DNA of 49,425 nt, from positions 1-49,425 of the forward strand of contig CAYLHG010000012.1 in assembly GCA_964383495.1 (NCBI GenBank). The letters run 5' to 3'. Source of the DNA: CAWKDC01 sp964383495. GTDB taxonomy: Bacteria > Pseudomonadota > Gammaproteobacteria > JABCZS01. The notes below the pieces were generated by a model. The model had not been told where the DNA came from. It did not search any database and saw only the letters and a program-made list of their open reading frames with translations. Of the stretch, positions 34,801 through 43,075 are shown piece by piece. Each line of letters begins with the position of its first letter. Position 1 is the first letter of the stretch. The translations under genes were made by a program, and so were the position numbers.

Positions 34801-36171
34801 AAAAACAACCAAAGTTCATTATTTTTAGCAGCAGCTCATCCTAATCGAGATGATATTGGAACAATTAATGATGAACGAAAAAATCTTAAACCAAATTATC
34901 CTCAGGTTGTTGTAACATTAATAAAAGCAAAATCTGATTTTTCTGAAACCTATAAAGATAATTTAAAAATCCCATTAATTGTTTATGCGGCATTTAAAAA
35001 TTTGGAAAACGTAGTGCGGGAATTATTGTTGCCAGAAACTGATCTTAATGCATCCGATGCTAATGGTTATACGGCATTGCATATGGCTTCGCTGCATGGA
35101 TATGTTAGGATTGTTGACCTTTTATGCATTAACGGTGCTAATGTGTTTCTTCCAGAAAATAATGGCTGGACGCCTATCCATTTTGCTGCAAGAATGGGAG
35201 ATATAGATGTTATTAAAGTATTACATAAAACAAATAAAAATAACATTAACTCTCAGACAAAAGAAGGGTTAACGCCTCTTCATCTTTCCATTATTTATGG
35301 AAGAGATGATCTTGCGTTCTCTTTAATTAATATGCGTTGTGATCTGAACAAGCAATCTAAAGAAGGTTGGACTGCATTACATTTTGCAGCAAAATATGGT
35401 CGAAATAAGATCTGCGATGCATTGATTGCGGCTGGCGCTGATGTAAATTTAAAAACCCCTGCAGGGGAGGCACCTTTATATGTGGCAGTGAAAGCTAATC
35501 GCGCTGACATTGTACTGAGCCTTATTAAAGCGGGTGCTGATTTATCTGAATTCTATCGTAAGGAACGCATAAATTTATTACGATACGGGATTGTACACCA
35601 GTGGAGAGAATCTGTTGTATTAGACATCGTTTTCGCTTTAGCAGCTCGAGGCGATTATTTATCGATGATTTCTGCTGGAGAGGCAAGAGATATGCTTGAG
35701 TTTTTGCTTGAAAAAGGATTATCGCCTCCTTTTCGATGGCCGATTAAAAAAATTATGCTGGCAGGGGGTGATCACGAAACTTTAACTCCTGAAAATATTC
35801 AGGAATATGGTATAGAGTTTACTTTGGAAGAATTGTTATCTCATCGCTCTCTTCATTTGCTTCACGAGAGGATCGGATTTGCAGCGCTTTGCCAACTGGC
35901 AAAAATAAATTTAATGGACCCCTCTTTATCTGCCTTGCTCCTGTATACAGCTTCTGTACTGTCGCGTATGCCATCGGAATGCCAAAAGGCTGTTCAGCTT
36001 AAAAGTGCGCTTGCGAGCCGATTGGAGGCTGGTATGTTTTCAGCGCTTCATATCAAACGTAGCTGGAAGTTTTGGAGCCAACCTAACTCTATTACGCAGC
36101 TTCCTGCTATGTTTAGACCTCAAGAGCAGGCTTGGCGCCAAAAACAAATTACTAGTGGCCCTTCTACTTAG
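31894..36171 (+). CDS. Giant ankyrin-repeat protein, 1425 residues
   Basis: Starts with GTG at 31894, seven bases after GAGG. Residues 1-490 form an N-terminal region of unknown family, interrupted by a run of 13 serines (359-371). From about 530 to 1215 there are roughly 20 ankyrin-type repeats; clear ones include GETALHHAS (602), GRTALHYAA (702), GETALHLAA (939), GYTALHMAS (1058), GWTPIHFAA (1091), GLTPLHLSI (1125), GWTALHFAA (1158). A second motif, D-x-S-E-x-Y, recurs at 559, 762, 864, 1015 and 1216, with a decayed form at 661. The C-terminal 200 residues are helical and unrecognised. There is no signal peptide. Ankyrin proteins of this size in Legionellales are often secreted into host cells; that is inference here. 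The DNA is more AT-rich than its neighbours, and it sits between lspA and ispH. Confidence 0.85.
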   Translation: MLSELLAELTAHDLPHDFFSQILRKTGCAENFIDLVREEAETSFAYLKWLAMVKNNESMLESNLSSFLKKRMALIGNSDLGYLSLPHSPMNQVCNAIGQELVALKTSRGITCSLVQILMPTVAVEDYLLASSDLVELTERNENGRREIDFTRFVMTDDCKAVIPIVEWFETQANSQYEFFNQSYVLDGQLVSLSEIEKERLRNSAKPASEEFFTEFEFRKNLEKDKNTLGYALQYFCDQLKKHGVYGSGTNEKANDGVFQYIERFGRVLNSLSDNDREKVFSSYDNRDIELSRQNGNGKRFENYWSVVSGNNWKKDRSSMGNPTTCVSENSIFFSSILHANQFLFKEIKINFNNDILASSSSSSSSSSSSSAHGGSTSFDVFIERIRGSIKERKSFLDQFKINNKNDQIGEKCIKFYYENNIDYLKIKLNLYKNYLIENSSFKKNKFKDINEFEYAMYYADHANDVFGCMTNNELVDFYRAFISKNVWIAILIIKHPGFIPAPEALVSLVKERNVFLIKCFIESGHNLNHKVEGHSALHVAMTLGFEEIAVLLINAGADLSEKYGNNNDVILIYATKKGFFNAVETLCRNNKIDINVTDANGETALHHASKDGNEEIVSLLIGHEIMFNKKSSQGETSLLLSFKNDRKKIAEALLQKRASDISVPDGEKSLLIFSIIKKWERSMGILLAMHRTNLNAVDELGRTALHYAAAAGDMKAVQCLVTDQRTVLNIRDNTGKTPLRLAVESKRRDVVNFLVGIIEVDISEKYHNNRPLIVHVTIENWPEVIAPLLRRKNIDVNAVDGDGCAALHYSLESQHRDVFQLLVLDKRVNKEVKNKKNHTPIHCAASMYSCEQAIETLVTMGVDTSETYEDEKPLLVLSAERGYESVVTALFNKGDDVNAADKNEFTALMKAIINNHINIIALILRQKDLNVNAVNMHGETALHLAALKGNELLVNQLLRRRANPNLKNKNNQSSLFLAAAHPNRDDIGTINDERKNLKPNYPQVVVTLIKAKSDFSETYKDNLKIPLIVYAAFKNLENVVRELLLPETDLNASDANGYTALHMASLHGYVRIVDLLCINGANVFLPENNGWTPIHFAARMGDIDVIKVLHKTNKNNINSQTKEGLTPLHLSIIYGRDDLAFSLINMRCDLNKQSKEGWTALHFAAKYGRNKICDALIAAGADVNLKTPAGEAPLYVAVKANRADIVLSLIKAGADLSEFYRKERINLLRYGIVHQWRESVVLDIVFALAARGDYLSMISAGEARDMLEFLLEKGLSPPFRWPIKKIMLAGGDHETLTPENIQEYGIEFTLEELLSHRSLHLLHERIGFAALCQLAKINLMDPSLSALLLYTASVLSRMPSECQKAVQLKSALASRLEAGMFSALHIKRSWKFWSQPNSITQLPAMFRPQEQAWRQKQITSGPST
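32966..33001 (+). repeat. Hexanucleotide microsatellite, 6 x CTTCGT
   Basis: Six perfect copies of CTTCGT (36 bases) encode most of the 13-serine run in the ankyrin protein. The six-base unit adds or removes two serines without shifting the frame, so slippage would change linker length only. Confidence 0.9.
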
Positions 36172-36173
36172 GT

Positions 36174-36179
36174 TATAAT
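36174..36179 (+). promoter_or_regulatory. Candidate -10 box of ispH
   Basis: A perfect TATAAT sits three bases after the ankyrin stop and 22 bases before the ispH ATG. No convincing -35 is found at the normal spacing (TTACTA at 36149-36154 is 19 bases away). It suggests ispH has its own promoter now that it is separated from lspA. Confidence 0.35.
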
Positions 36180-36201
36180 GGCCACCTAAAGGGGGATATC
36201 A

Positions 36202-37155
36202 ATGAATAAGCCGAGTATCATTCTTGCGAATCCGCGCGGTTTTTGTGCGGGGGTGGACCGAGCTGTTGAAATTGTAGAGCGGGCATTGGAAGTGCTGGGA
36301 AGCCCTATTTATGTGCGCCATGAAATTGTTCATAATCGCTACGTAGTGGCAGATCTGCAGAAAAAAGGGGTGATTTTTGTAGATGAGTTAAGTGATGTTC
36401 CTGATGGCGGGGTAGTTGTTTTTTCCGCCCACGGCGTGGCTGCGAGCGTGCATGAAGAAGCCCAGCGGCGTAATTTATCGGTATTTGATGCCACCTGTCC
36501 GTTGGTAACTAAAGTGCATATGGAAGTAATCAAAGCTTCCAAAGAAAACCGTGAATGCATTTTAATTGGCCATAAAGACCATCCTGAAGTCATTGGTACG
36601 ATGGGGCAGTATCGTCACCCTGAGCGAAGTGTTTACTTGGTGGAAACCTTAGAAGATGCTGAGAATATTGCGGTAGAAGACCCAACACGTCTTAGTTTTG
36701 TGACTCAGACAACGCTATCTATCGATGAGACCAAGGCCATTATTGCGGCCTTAACACGTCGTTTTCCGCTGATTCAAGGCCCTAAGCGAGATGATATTTG
36801 CTACGCCACGCAAAATCGCCAAAATGCAGTACGTGAATTGGCCAGACGCGTAGATGTGGTGCTGGTGGTAGGGTCTCAAAACAGCTCCAACTCTAACCGA
36901 TTGAGGGAGTTGGCAGAATCATTAGGGAAAAAGTCGTATTTATTAGACTCAGCTGAGCTTTTATCCCCCGAGTGGATCATGGACTCAAATACTATTGGAG
37001 TAACGGCCGGGGCTTCTGCACCAGAAACATTAGTCCAAGAAGTGATCGCACGGTTACAAACGTTAGGGGCGGGTGAGGTTCATGAGTTGTCTGGCCCTAA
37101 AGAAGATATTGTATTTCCTCTTCCAAAATTATTACGAGAGTTACGAGAAGTATAA
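36202..37155 (+). CDS. ispH: 4-hydroxy-3-methylbut-2-enyl diphosphate reductase
   Basis: Last enzyme of the MEP isoprenoid pathway, an iron-sulfur protein making IPP and DMAPP. It has 317 residues (E. coli 316). The three cluster cysteines are seen: C15 in NPRGFCAGVDRAVEIVE, the one in FDATCPLVTKVH, and the one in DDICYATQNRQ. The motif VTAGASAPE near the C-terminus is typical. GGGGG precedes the ATG by 6-10 bases. Its presence shows that isoprenoids are made by the MEP route. Confidence 0.97.
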   Translation: MNKPSIILANPRGFCAGVDRAVEIVERALEVLGSPIYVRHEIVHNRYVVADLQKKGVIFVDELSDVPDGGVVVFSAHGVAASVHEEAQRRNLSVFDATCPLVTKVHMEVIKASKENRECILIGHKDHPEVIGTMGQYRHPERSVYLVETLEDAENIAVEDPTRLSFVTQTTLSIDETKAIIAALTRRFPLIQGPKRDDICYATQNRQNAVRELARRVDVVLVVGSQNSSNSNRLRELAESLGKKSYLLDSAELLSPEWIMDSNTIGVTAGASAPETLVQEVIARLQTLGAGEVHELSGPKEDIVFPLPKLLRELREV

Positions 37156-37213
37156 TCTTAGTAACTGTTCCTTATTTAACATTTTTTCAGACAATGCATT
37201 GAAGCGTTCAAAT

Positions 37214-38698
37214 TTACTCTAAACTTCTCAACACTTGCTCGCGAAATTGTTTTTCTATTTCTGGTGGGAGAGGCGTGCTGGTCAGCGTTTTTTTATGCTG
37301 CTTTGCAAGTGCCATGCCTGCGGCAGTCATGTTTCCGTATTGTTGCAAATGATGTTGATATTGAGAGGATAATAATAGATCAGGAGATTTGACAGCATGA
37401 TAAAAATAACGAAGTGCAGTTTCATATCTTCCATCTGACTCCTCATGATCCAACAGTTTTGCAATCATAAGAAATTGATCAAAATAAGACAAAAGAGCGG
37501 ACGTGACAGATTGTTTTTTCTCGTCAATGAGTAATGTTAAGTGAGGGTCGCGCCCCTGAGATGCAACTTTATGTAAAGTATCTAGGTGGATTTTTCGCTC
37601 GTCACTCAATAATAATTCACTGGGTTGAAGCAAGCAAAATAATAAATAAATATCCAAAAATAATAATTGATTGCGTGAAAATCCTGTGGGTTCGAACGGG
37701 TTTACATCCACAGCGCGTATTTCAATGTATTCAACCCCGCGCTTTTGCAAGGCGTCTAGTGTGGATTCGCCAGGCTCAGGAACGCGTTTAGGGCGAACAT
37801 GATAGTAGAATTCCCATTCTGTTTGCAGAATGTGCGTGTTGAGTTGTGATGTTTCACCGTGTTTTGCTGAAAGCGCTTCGTAAGGAGGGTATGATGTTGT
37901 CATTCCTATTTTTAAATTTTGAATATATTCTGAAAGACTATCAAATCTGATATTAAGAAATTTGTTTTGTACTTCAGAATAATATCCCAGAGGCGTGAGT
38001 CTCAATGAACAAGCGTAAGGTGCGACCCAGGTGGTTTCATCAAATTTTTCTAAATAATCTGCTTTTTTATCGAGTAATAATGTTTGATCTATGGCGGTTG
38101 AAGCACCAAATAAATATATTAATATCCAGACGTGACGAATATGCTCCCTGATTATATGAAAATAATATGCATCAATACAAGACTGTAAATTATCATGCGC
38201 AGGATCTATCGTGGTGTACCATAATTCCCAAAAAGATTGTGGTAAAGAAAAATTATAATGTACGCCTGCAATGGTTTGCATCGCACGCCCATAGCGCAAT
38301 GCTAAACCTTCACGATATTGCGTTTTCAAATCTGCTTTTGGGCTATTGCCATAATCAGCAATCAGAATCGGACCTTTCAGCGGGCAAGGCAGGCTTTGTG
38401 GCCATAACCATTCATTGGGAAGCTGCTCAACTACGAACTGGTGGGTATTTCTCATGCCCTCTAGTAAAGCATTTACCTTCATGCAAGGAGGTGTGATAAG
38501 CTCGAGAAGATTTTCGCTATAATCCGTAGTAATATAGGGGTGGGTCAATTTATGTCCCAAGCTCACAGGATGCGGAGTTTGGGCAGGTAGGCCTTCGGCA
38601 GTAACGCGCAAGCTTTCTCGTTCAATGCCGTGGCGCATTCCGTAAAACAACGGCGTGTTAGCTTGCAAGGCCTCTAACTGTTGAATAATATAGTGCAT
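37214..38698 (-). CDS. gshA: Glutamate-cysteine ligase (GshA type 1)
   Basis: First step of glutathione synthesis. The start is placed at the ATG at 38698 because MHYIIQQLEALQ followed by YGMRHGIERESLRVTAEG aligns with the family N-terminus; the frame stays open upstream to 38857, but that part overlaps the divergent gene. It has 494 residues (E. coli 518). Family motifs are HPYITTDYSENLLELITPP, GVHYNFSLPQSFWE and YIEIRAVDVNPFEP. No clear ribosome site precedes this start. It is convergent with ispH and divergent from the next gene with only 20 bases between start codons. Confidence 0.93.
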   Translation of the reverse strand: MHYIIQQLEALQANTPLFYGMRHGIERESLRVTAEGLPAQTPHPVSLGHKLTHPYITTDYSENLLELITPPCMKVNALLEGMRNTHQFVVEQLPNEWLWPQSLPCPLKGPILIADYGNSPKADLKTQYREGLALRYGRAMQTIAGVHYNFSLPQSFWELWYTTIDPAHDNLQSCIDAYYFHIIREHIRHVWILIYLFGASTAIDQTLLLDKKADYLEKFDETTWVAPYACSLRLTPLGYYSEVQNKFLNIRFDSLSEYIQNLKIGMTTSYPPYEALSAKHGETSQLNTHILQTEWEFYYHVRPKRVPEPGESTLDALQKRGVEYIEIRAVDVNPFEPTGFSRNQLLFLDIYLLFCLLQPSELLLSDERKIHLDTLHKVASQGRDPHLTLLIDEKKQSVTSALLSYFDQFLMIAKLLDHEESDGRYETALRYFYHAVKSPDLLLSSQYQHHLQQYGNMTAAGMALAKQHKKTLTSTPLPPEIEKQFREQVLRSLE

Positions 38699-38718
38699 GG
38701 AAAGGAGTATACACGATC

Positions 38719-39984
38719 GTGAACAGATTAACCAAGTTTCATAAAGCATGTAACCAGCTGATAGTGGTTGGGGCAATCTTATTGTGTTTGATGGCAGGAT
38801 TTTTATTAATAGAAAAAGAGGCGCCTCCGCTTGAAAAGGGGCGTTCATTCGAAGCATTAAAAGAAGATTTTCTAAAGGCTGCGCGCGCGTATGATATTAA
38901 ATCTGCTAAGCGATTATATGCTCATTTAAAAGAAAAAAACCCTTATGCTCCTTTTGTTGAACAAGTAGCGCCCGCTTATTTAGCAGATGTTTATATTTAT
39001 TATGCGCAGCAAATGGCTTTTAATGCGGAAGCGAAAGAGATATTTTTAACCGAAGCACGGCATTTAGCGCCAGCTCATCCTCTGTTTTCTGTGCCAGCCT
39101 CTTTTGCTAAACCAGAAAAAAAATCGGCCCTGATGGAAAAAACGGATGCATTATCGGCTCAAATCATGGAAACAGAAAAAGTGACTGAAGCAGAAATAAC
39201 GGCTTATACAGAAGAATTATATGTGTTAGATGAAACAATTGAGGCTGTGGAGATATTCCAAGCAGAACAAGAAGCGAAGCGTTTGGCTTCTGTATTAACA
39301 GAAGTAGAAATGGTAGAGCCGCCTATGCCTGGTTTACAGCCGCTGATGCCTTTACCGGAAGAAGAGGTTCGTGATGGCCCGCCTGCTGCGCCCATTGCCT
39401 CAACAATTGCTCCTCAAGTGCCGGCCATTTTAACAGATGATGCTTGTTTATTATCTTATTACACACGCAATACGCCTGTGAGCACTTGTATGGATGTGTT
39501 GTCGGTCAATCAATATGGGCCTGCTTTATTTGTGATAGGAGATGATGATCGAAAGCCTGTAGCATTCACACAACAACCTATTACGCGCGAAGCATTCAAC
39601 GCATTATGTGCGGAAACAAAGCAATGTTCTCCTGAAGTGCTGCACATATCATCCAAGCACGATGAATTAGGATTGGATTTGAGTGATGTTGAAAATACAG
39701 TTCAACATTACAATGCGTTTTGCGAAATCTCGCAAACATGTTCGGGGCTGGTTTCAGCTATGCCACCGGTCTTAATAAGCGAAGAAAAATTGCCAGAATA
39801 TGCGAAGTTACTGTCAAAGCAGACAGGCTATCAATATCGAGTGATGACAGAAGCTGATGTGCAAGATATCAGTGAATATTTCAATGTATGTGTGGCAAAA
39901 GAATTATGCGAAGAGTCTCTGCATGAAGATTTAGCTAAATTTCTAAGCGCAGAGAAAGGAAAGCTGTTAGTAAGAAGTATGTAA
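38719..39984 (+). CDS. Membrane-anchored protein with Cys-paired, SUMF1-like C-terminus
   Basis: A 421-residue protein starting with GTG at 38719; AAAGGAG lies 12 bases upstream. One N-terminal membrane helix (about residues 13-31) would leave the rest in the periplasm. A helical segment follows (about 42-195), including a TPR-like stretch around LKAARAYDIKSAKRLYAHL. After a Pro-rich linker (200-235), the C-terminal domain has three C-x5-C pairs (297/303, 335/341, 391/397), each after an aromatic-Asn motif. It also has EEKLPEYAKLLSKQTGYQYRVMTEADV (cut here in two: LPEYAKLLSKQTG and YQYRVMTEADV), which resembles the AYAKWLS-TG-RYRLPTEAEW block of formylglycine-generating-enzyme/SUMF1 domains. 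I infer a divergent SUMF1-like fold, probably without enzyme activity. Confidence 0.55.
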   Translation: MNRLTKFHKACNQLIVVGAILLCLMAGFLLIEKEAPPLEKGRSFEALKEDFLKAARAYDIKSAKRLYAHLKEKNPYAPFVEQVAPAYLADVYIYYAQQMAFNAEAKEIFLTEARHLAPAHPLFSVPASFAKPEKKSALMEKTDALSAQIMETEKVTEAEITAYTEELYVLDETIEAVEIFQAEQEAKRLASVLTEVEMVEPPMPGLQPLMPLPEEEVRDGPPAAPIASTIAPQVPAILTDDACLLSYYTRNTPVSTCMDVLSVNQYGPALFVIGDDDRKPVAFTQQPITREAFNALCAETKQCSPEVLHISSKHDELGLDLSDVENTVQHYNAFCEISQTCSGLVSAMPPVLISEEKLPEYAKLLSKQTGYQYRVMTEADVQDISEYFNVCVAKELCEESLHEDLAKFLSAEKGKLLVRSM

Positions 39985-40001
39985 CGCATAGCAATGCAGT
40001 T

Positions 40002-41144
40002 TTAATCTAGCGTTTGTCTAAACCTGGCTATAGCAATGACCATCATTACCAGCATGAATATTAAAATAGGCCATACAGCATGAAATACATCAAAAAAATT
40101 GTTGCCTTTTAATAAAATGCCACGCACAATTTGCAAAAAGTGAGTGAGTGGAAAGATGTTGCCTAGCATTTGTGCCCATTCTGGCATTCCTCTAAATGGG
40201 AACATGAAACCTGATAATAATAAAGAAGGCAAGAAAAAGAACATGGAGCTTTGTACTGCCTGTAATTGATTTTTTGCTAATGTGGAAAAAGTAATACCTA
40301 CCGATAAATTGGCCGCAACAAATGGAAAAGCTAAAATCAGTAACAATGTAATGCTACCTTGCATAGGTATGTCAAAAATAAATTTTGCTGCCAGTAAAAT
40401 TAATATAATTTGTAGATATGCAACAATCAGAAAAGGGACAATTTTGCCAATGATCACTTCTATAGGACGAATAGGTGTGGATAATAAATTTTCTAGTGTG
40501 CCACGCTCATGTTCGCGTGTCATGGCTAAAGCTGCAACCATCACGAGCGTCATATTTAGTACAAGGCCTAATACACCTGGCACAATGTTATAACGTGTGA
40601 CCATCAACGGGTTATATCGTAAATGGCTCCGCAATTCAAATGGGTAAGGCTCAGGATTTAAAAAACCTAAACTTCCATGAAGATGTGTTGTCAATGCGGT
40701 TCGAACCACTTCATTCATGGCCCCCATTGCATTGCCCGTGGCAACAGGGTCGCTTCCATCGGCCTCAAACAAAAGAGTCGGGCGGTCTCCACGGATTAAA
40801 TCGCGTGTGAAATTTGCAGGGATATGTAAAATAAATTGCACATAACCACGCTCTAGCATTTGGTTCGCTTCAGCTTCTGTGGGGTTTGAAGCCACTATCC
40901 GAAAATAATCTGTATTTTGAACAGCGCTTACAAAATCGTATGTGAATACAGAATTATCTGCCGATAATATTATGGTTGGCAAATGCTTGGGGTTGGTATT
41001 AATGGCGAATCCAAATAAGACTAATTGTAACAGAGGAATCATGACCATCATGGAGAAAGTAGGGCGGTCGCGTTTCATTTGAATGAATTCTTTAATGATC
41101 ATGCCTTTTAATCGATCCCAAGAAAATCCTGAAAAAGCATTCAT
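40002..41144 (-). CDS. ABC-2 type exporter permease
   Basis: Inner-membrane permease of 380 residues in the YhhJ/YbhR/YbhS group. A membrane helix at about 29-47 (FSMMVMIPLLQLVLFGFAI) is followed by a large periplasmic domain (about 50-175) and five C-terminal helices. The cytoplasmic loop EHERGTLENLLSTPIRPIEVIIGKI is the ABC-2 coupling signature. ATGA overlap with the ATPase gene upstream shows cotranslation. Only one permease is encoded, so a homodimer is expected. The substrate is not known; drugs or lipophilic compounds are usual for this group. Confidence 0.9.
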   Translation of the reverse strand: MNAFSGFSWDRLKGMIIKEFIQMKRDRPTFSMMVMIPLLQLVLFGFAINTNPKHLPTIILSADNSVFTYDFVSAVQNTDYFRIVASNPTEAEANQMLERGYVQFILHIPANFTRDLIRGDRPTLLFEADGSDPVATGNAMGAMNEVVRTALTTHLHGSLGFLNPEPYPFELRSHLRYNPLMVTRYNIVPGVLGLVLNMTLVMVAALAMTREHERGTLENLLSTPIRPIEVIIGKIVPFLIVAYLQIILILLAAKFIFDIPMQGSITLLLILAFPFVAANLSVGITFSTLAKNQLQAVQSSMFFFLPSLLLSGFMFPFRGMPEWAQMLGNIFPLTHFLQIVRGILLKGNNFFDVFHAVWPILIFMLVMMVIAIARFRQTLD

Positions 41145-42082
41145 TCTCTTTCCTCCACCTGGTTAACAAAGTGAATGAAAATATCTTCCAAGGATGTATC
41201 AACAGGCTTAATGGTATAATTGGAATTATTTTGCAACGGTAATATTGTTTTTTGAAGTAAAGCAGCATTTTGGCCAGATACATGTAAATTATTGCCAAAA
41301 AAACTGACTTGCCCTACGCCAGGCAGTTGTTTTAGTTCTGACATTAATTTGTGCAAATGATTTCCTTGGATTTCCCAAGTGCTTAATGCTGCTGCACTGA
41401 TAATTTCATCAATAGTGCCTGTTGCCATTAACTTACCATAAACAATGTATGCAAGCCGGTTACAACGTGTGGCTTCGTCCATATAATGTGTACTGACAAG
41501 CGTTGTAACGCCTTTTTGACTGAGCTGGTGAATGATATCCCAAAATTCTCGGCGAGCTTTTGGGTCAACACCTCCTGTGGGCTCGTCTAATAGTAGTAAT
41601 TCTGGATCGTGAATTAATGCGCCAGCTAAGGCAACACGCTGTTTCCATCCTCCAGATAATGTGCCGGTTAATTGATTTCGTTGTGATTGATCAAAAAATA
41701 GGTTATCTAATATTGATTCAATTTTTTTATTTTTATTTTTTATCTGATAAGTGCGTGCAATAAAATCGAGATTTTCTCGAACGGTGAGATCTTCATAGTA
41801 GCTAAAAGCTTGAGTCATGTAACCTGTACGAAATTTTATTTCGGATGATTGGGTCATGATGTTATAGCCTAAACATTGCCCTTCACCGGAATCAGGTGTT
41901 AATAAACCACACAGCATACGTATTGTTGTCGTTTTGCCACTGCCATTAGGGCCTAAAAAACCAAATATTTCGCCGCGTTTTACTGAAATAGAAACATTAT
42001 TGACAACCAATTTGTTGTTGAAAGCTTTTTGTAAATGGTTTACGTTAATTGCATATGTTGAGGGTTGTTGCGGATTATTCAT
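41141..42082 (-). CDS. ABC exporter ATP-binding protein
   Basis: A 313-residue ATPase that powers the adjacent permease. Walker A is GPNGSGKTTTIRML (about residues 44-57), the signature is LSGGWKQRVALAGAL, Walker B is LLLLDEPTGGVDPKAR and the switch His is in TLVSTHYMDEA. It is a single ATPase domain, unlike E. coli YbhF, which carries two. The C-terminal 80 residues form the regulatory tail seen in ABC-2 exporters. It overlaps the HlyD gene by 8 bases and the permease by 4. Confidence 0.94.
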   Translation of the reverse strand: MNNPQQPSTYAINVNHLQKAFNNKLVVNNVSISVKRGEIFGFLGPNGSGKTTTIRMLCGLLTPDSGEGQCLGYNIMTQSSEIKFRTGYMTQAFSYYEDLTVRENLDFIARTYQIKNKNKKIESILDNLFFDQSQRNQLTGTLSGGWKQRVALAGALIHDPELLLLDEPTGGVDPKARREFWDIIHQLSQKGVTTLVSTHYMDEATRCNRLAYIVYGKLMATGTIDEIISAAALSTWEIQGNHLHKLMSELKQLPGVGQVSFFGNNLHVSGQNAALLQKTILPLQNNSNYTIKPVDTSLEDIFIHFVNQVEERE

Positions 42083-43052
42083 GACATTTTAAAGCCCTGG
42101 GAACATACACGTCCACCGGTTGACCGTAATAAAAAGTTGCTGAGTCTTTTTCAGGCAGTGTTGCTTCTATTTTAAATACTAACATGGAGTTATTATCACG
42201 GCTGTAAATCACAGGAGGCGTGTATTCAGCCTGGGGGGAAATGTAGCTGATTTTTGCTTTCACATGCTCATTATAAACATCGTGAGAAATGTATACCTCC
42301 CCATTCAAGCAAAGTTTTCCCAACATATGTTCCGTCACAAAAAAAACAGCGTATAAATCTTTAGGATTTAATAAAGAAAGAACAGGTTTGGTAGCACCTA
42401 CAATTTCACCCTCATTATAATAGGTATCTAAAACTTGGGCCTCTATAGGGGCAAGGACTGTTTTTTGATCTAATGCCCAACGTGCTTGTTCTGTTTTTGC
42501 TAATAATCCACTCACTGTGGCCTGTTGTGCTTTAATCAAATCTTCTCGAGCGCCAAGTTCTCCCTCTGCAAGATTAGCTTGTGCATCTGCAAGGGCAGCT
42601 TTTTCTACTTGTACTTGCGCTTGTATTTCGTCGTTGGTTTCCGCATCTATCGCATTTTTCAGAAATAGTAATTGAAATCGTGTAGCCTTTTTGATAGCGA
42701 TATCCAGTGACGCTTGTGCTTTAGCTACTTCAGCAGTCAATCCTTCAATGATGGTTTTTCGGCTGCCTTTTTCTAAATTTTCTAAATCAGACTGTGCTGC
42801 AGCTAAATCAGATTGTGCTCGCATGAAATCTTCTAATTCAGGTGAAGGATCGAGCGTAAACAGCACTTGTCCTTTAAGCACTGTATCTCCACGGCGAACA
42901 TCAAGTGATTTTAATGCACCACTGTAATTGCTCGACATGTTGATCGGTTCTTGCTCCATGTAACCTTGGATGCGGTCTTCACCAGTACCGCAGGCAGTGA
43001 GTAAAAGAGCAAAAAAAAGTAGGAGTATTCGAGTGAGTAGGGGGTGGCACAT
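42075..43052 (-). CDS. HlyD/YbhG-type membrane fusion lipoprotein
   Basis: Periplasmic adaptor, 325 residues, for the ABC exporter encoded just downstream. The N-terminus MCHPLLTRILLLFFALLLTAC is a lipoprotein signal with the lipobox LTAC, so Cys21 would be lipidated by the Lgt/LspA pathway. It has a split biotinyl-lipoyl domain (SGALKSLDVRRGDTVLKGQV and APIEAQVLDTYYNEGEIV) around a long coiled coil (about 80-190), and then the beta-barrel domain. It probably joins a TolC-type channel encoded elsewhere. It is the first gene of a three-gene operon with overlapping ends. Confidence 0.92.
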   Translation of the reverse strand: MCHPLLTRILLLFFALLLTACGTGEDRIQGYMEQEPINMSSNYSGALKSLDVRRGDTVLKGQVLFTLDPSPELEDFMRAQSDLAAAQSDLENLEKGSRKTIIEGLTAEVAKAQASLDIAIKKATRFQLLFLKNAIDAETNDEIQAQVQVEKAALADAQANLAEGELGAREDLIKAQQATVSGLLAKTEQARWALDQKTVLAPIEAQVLDTYYNEGEIVGATKPVLSLLNPKDLYAVFFVTEHMLGKLCLNGEVYISHDVYNEHVKAKISYISPQAEYTPPVIYSRDNNSMLVFKIEATLPEKDSATFYYGQPVDVYVPRALKCHE

Positions 43053-43075
43053 GAAGGCTCCCGGTAAAAACTATG

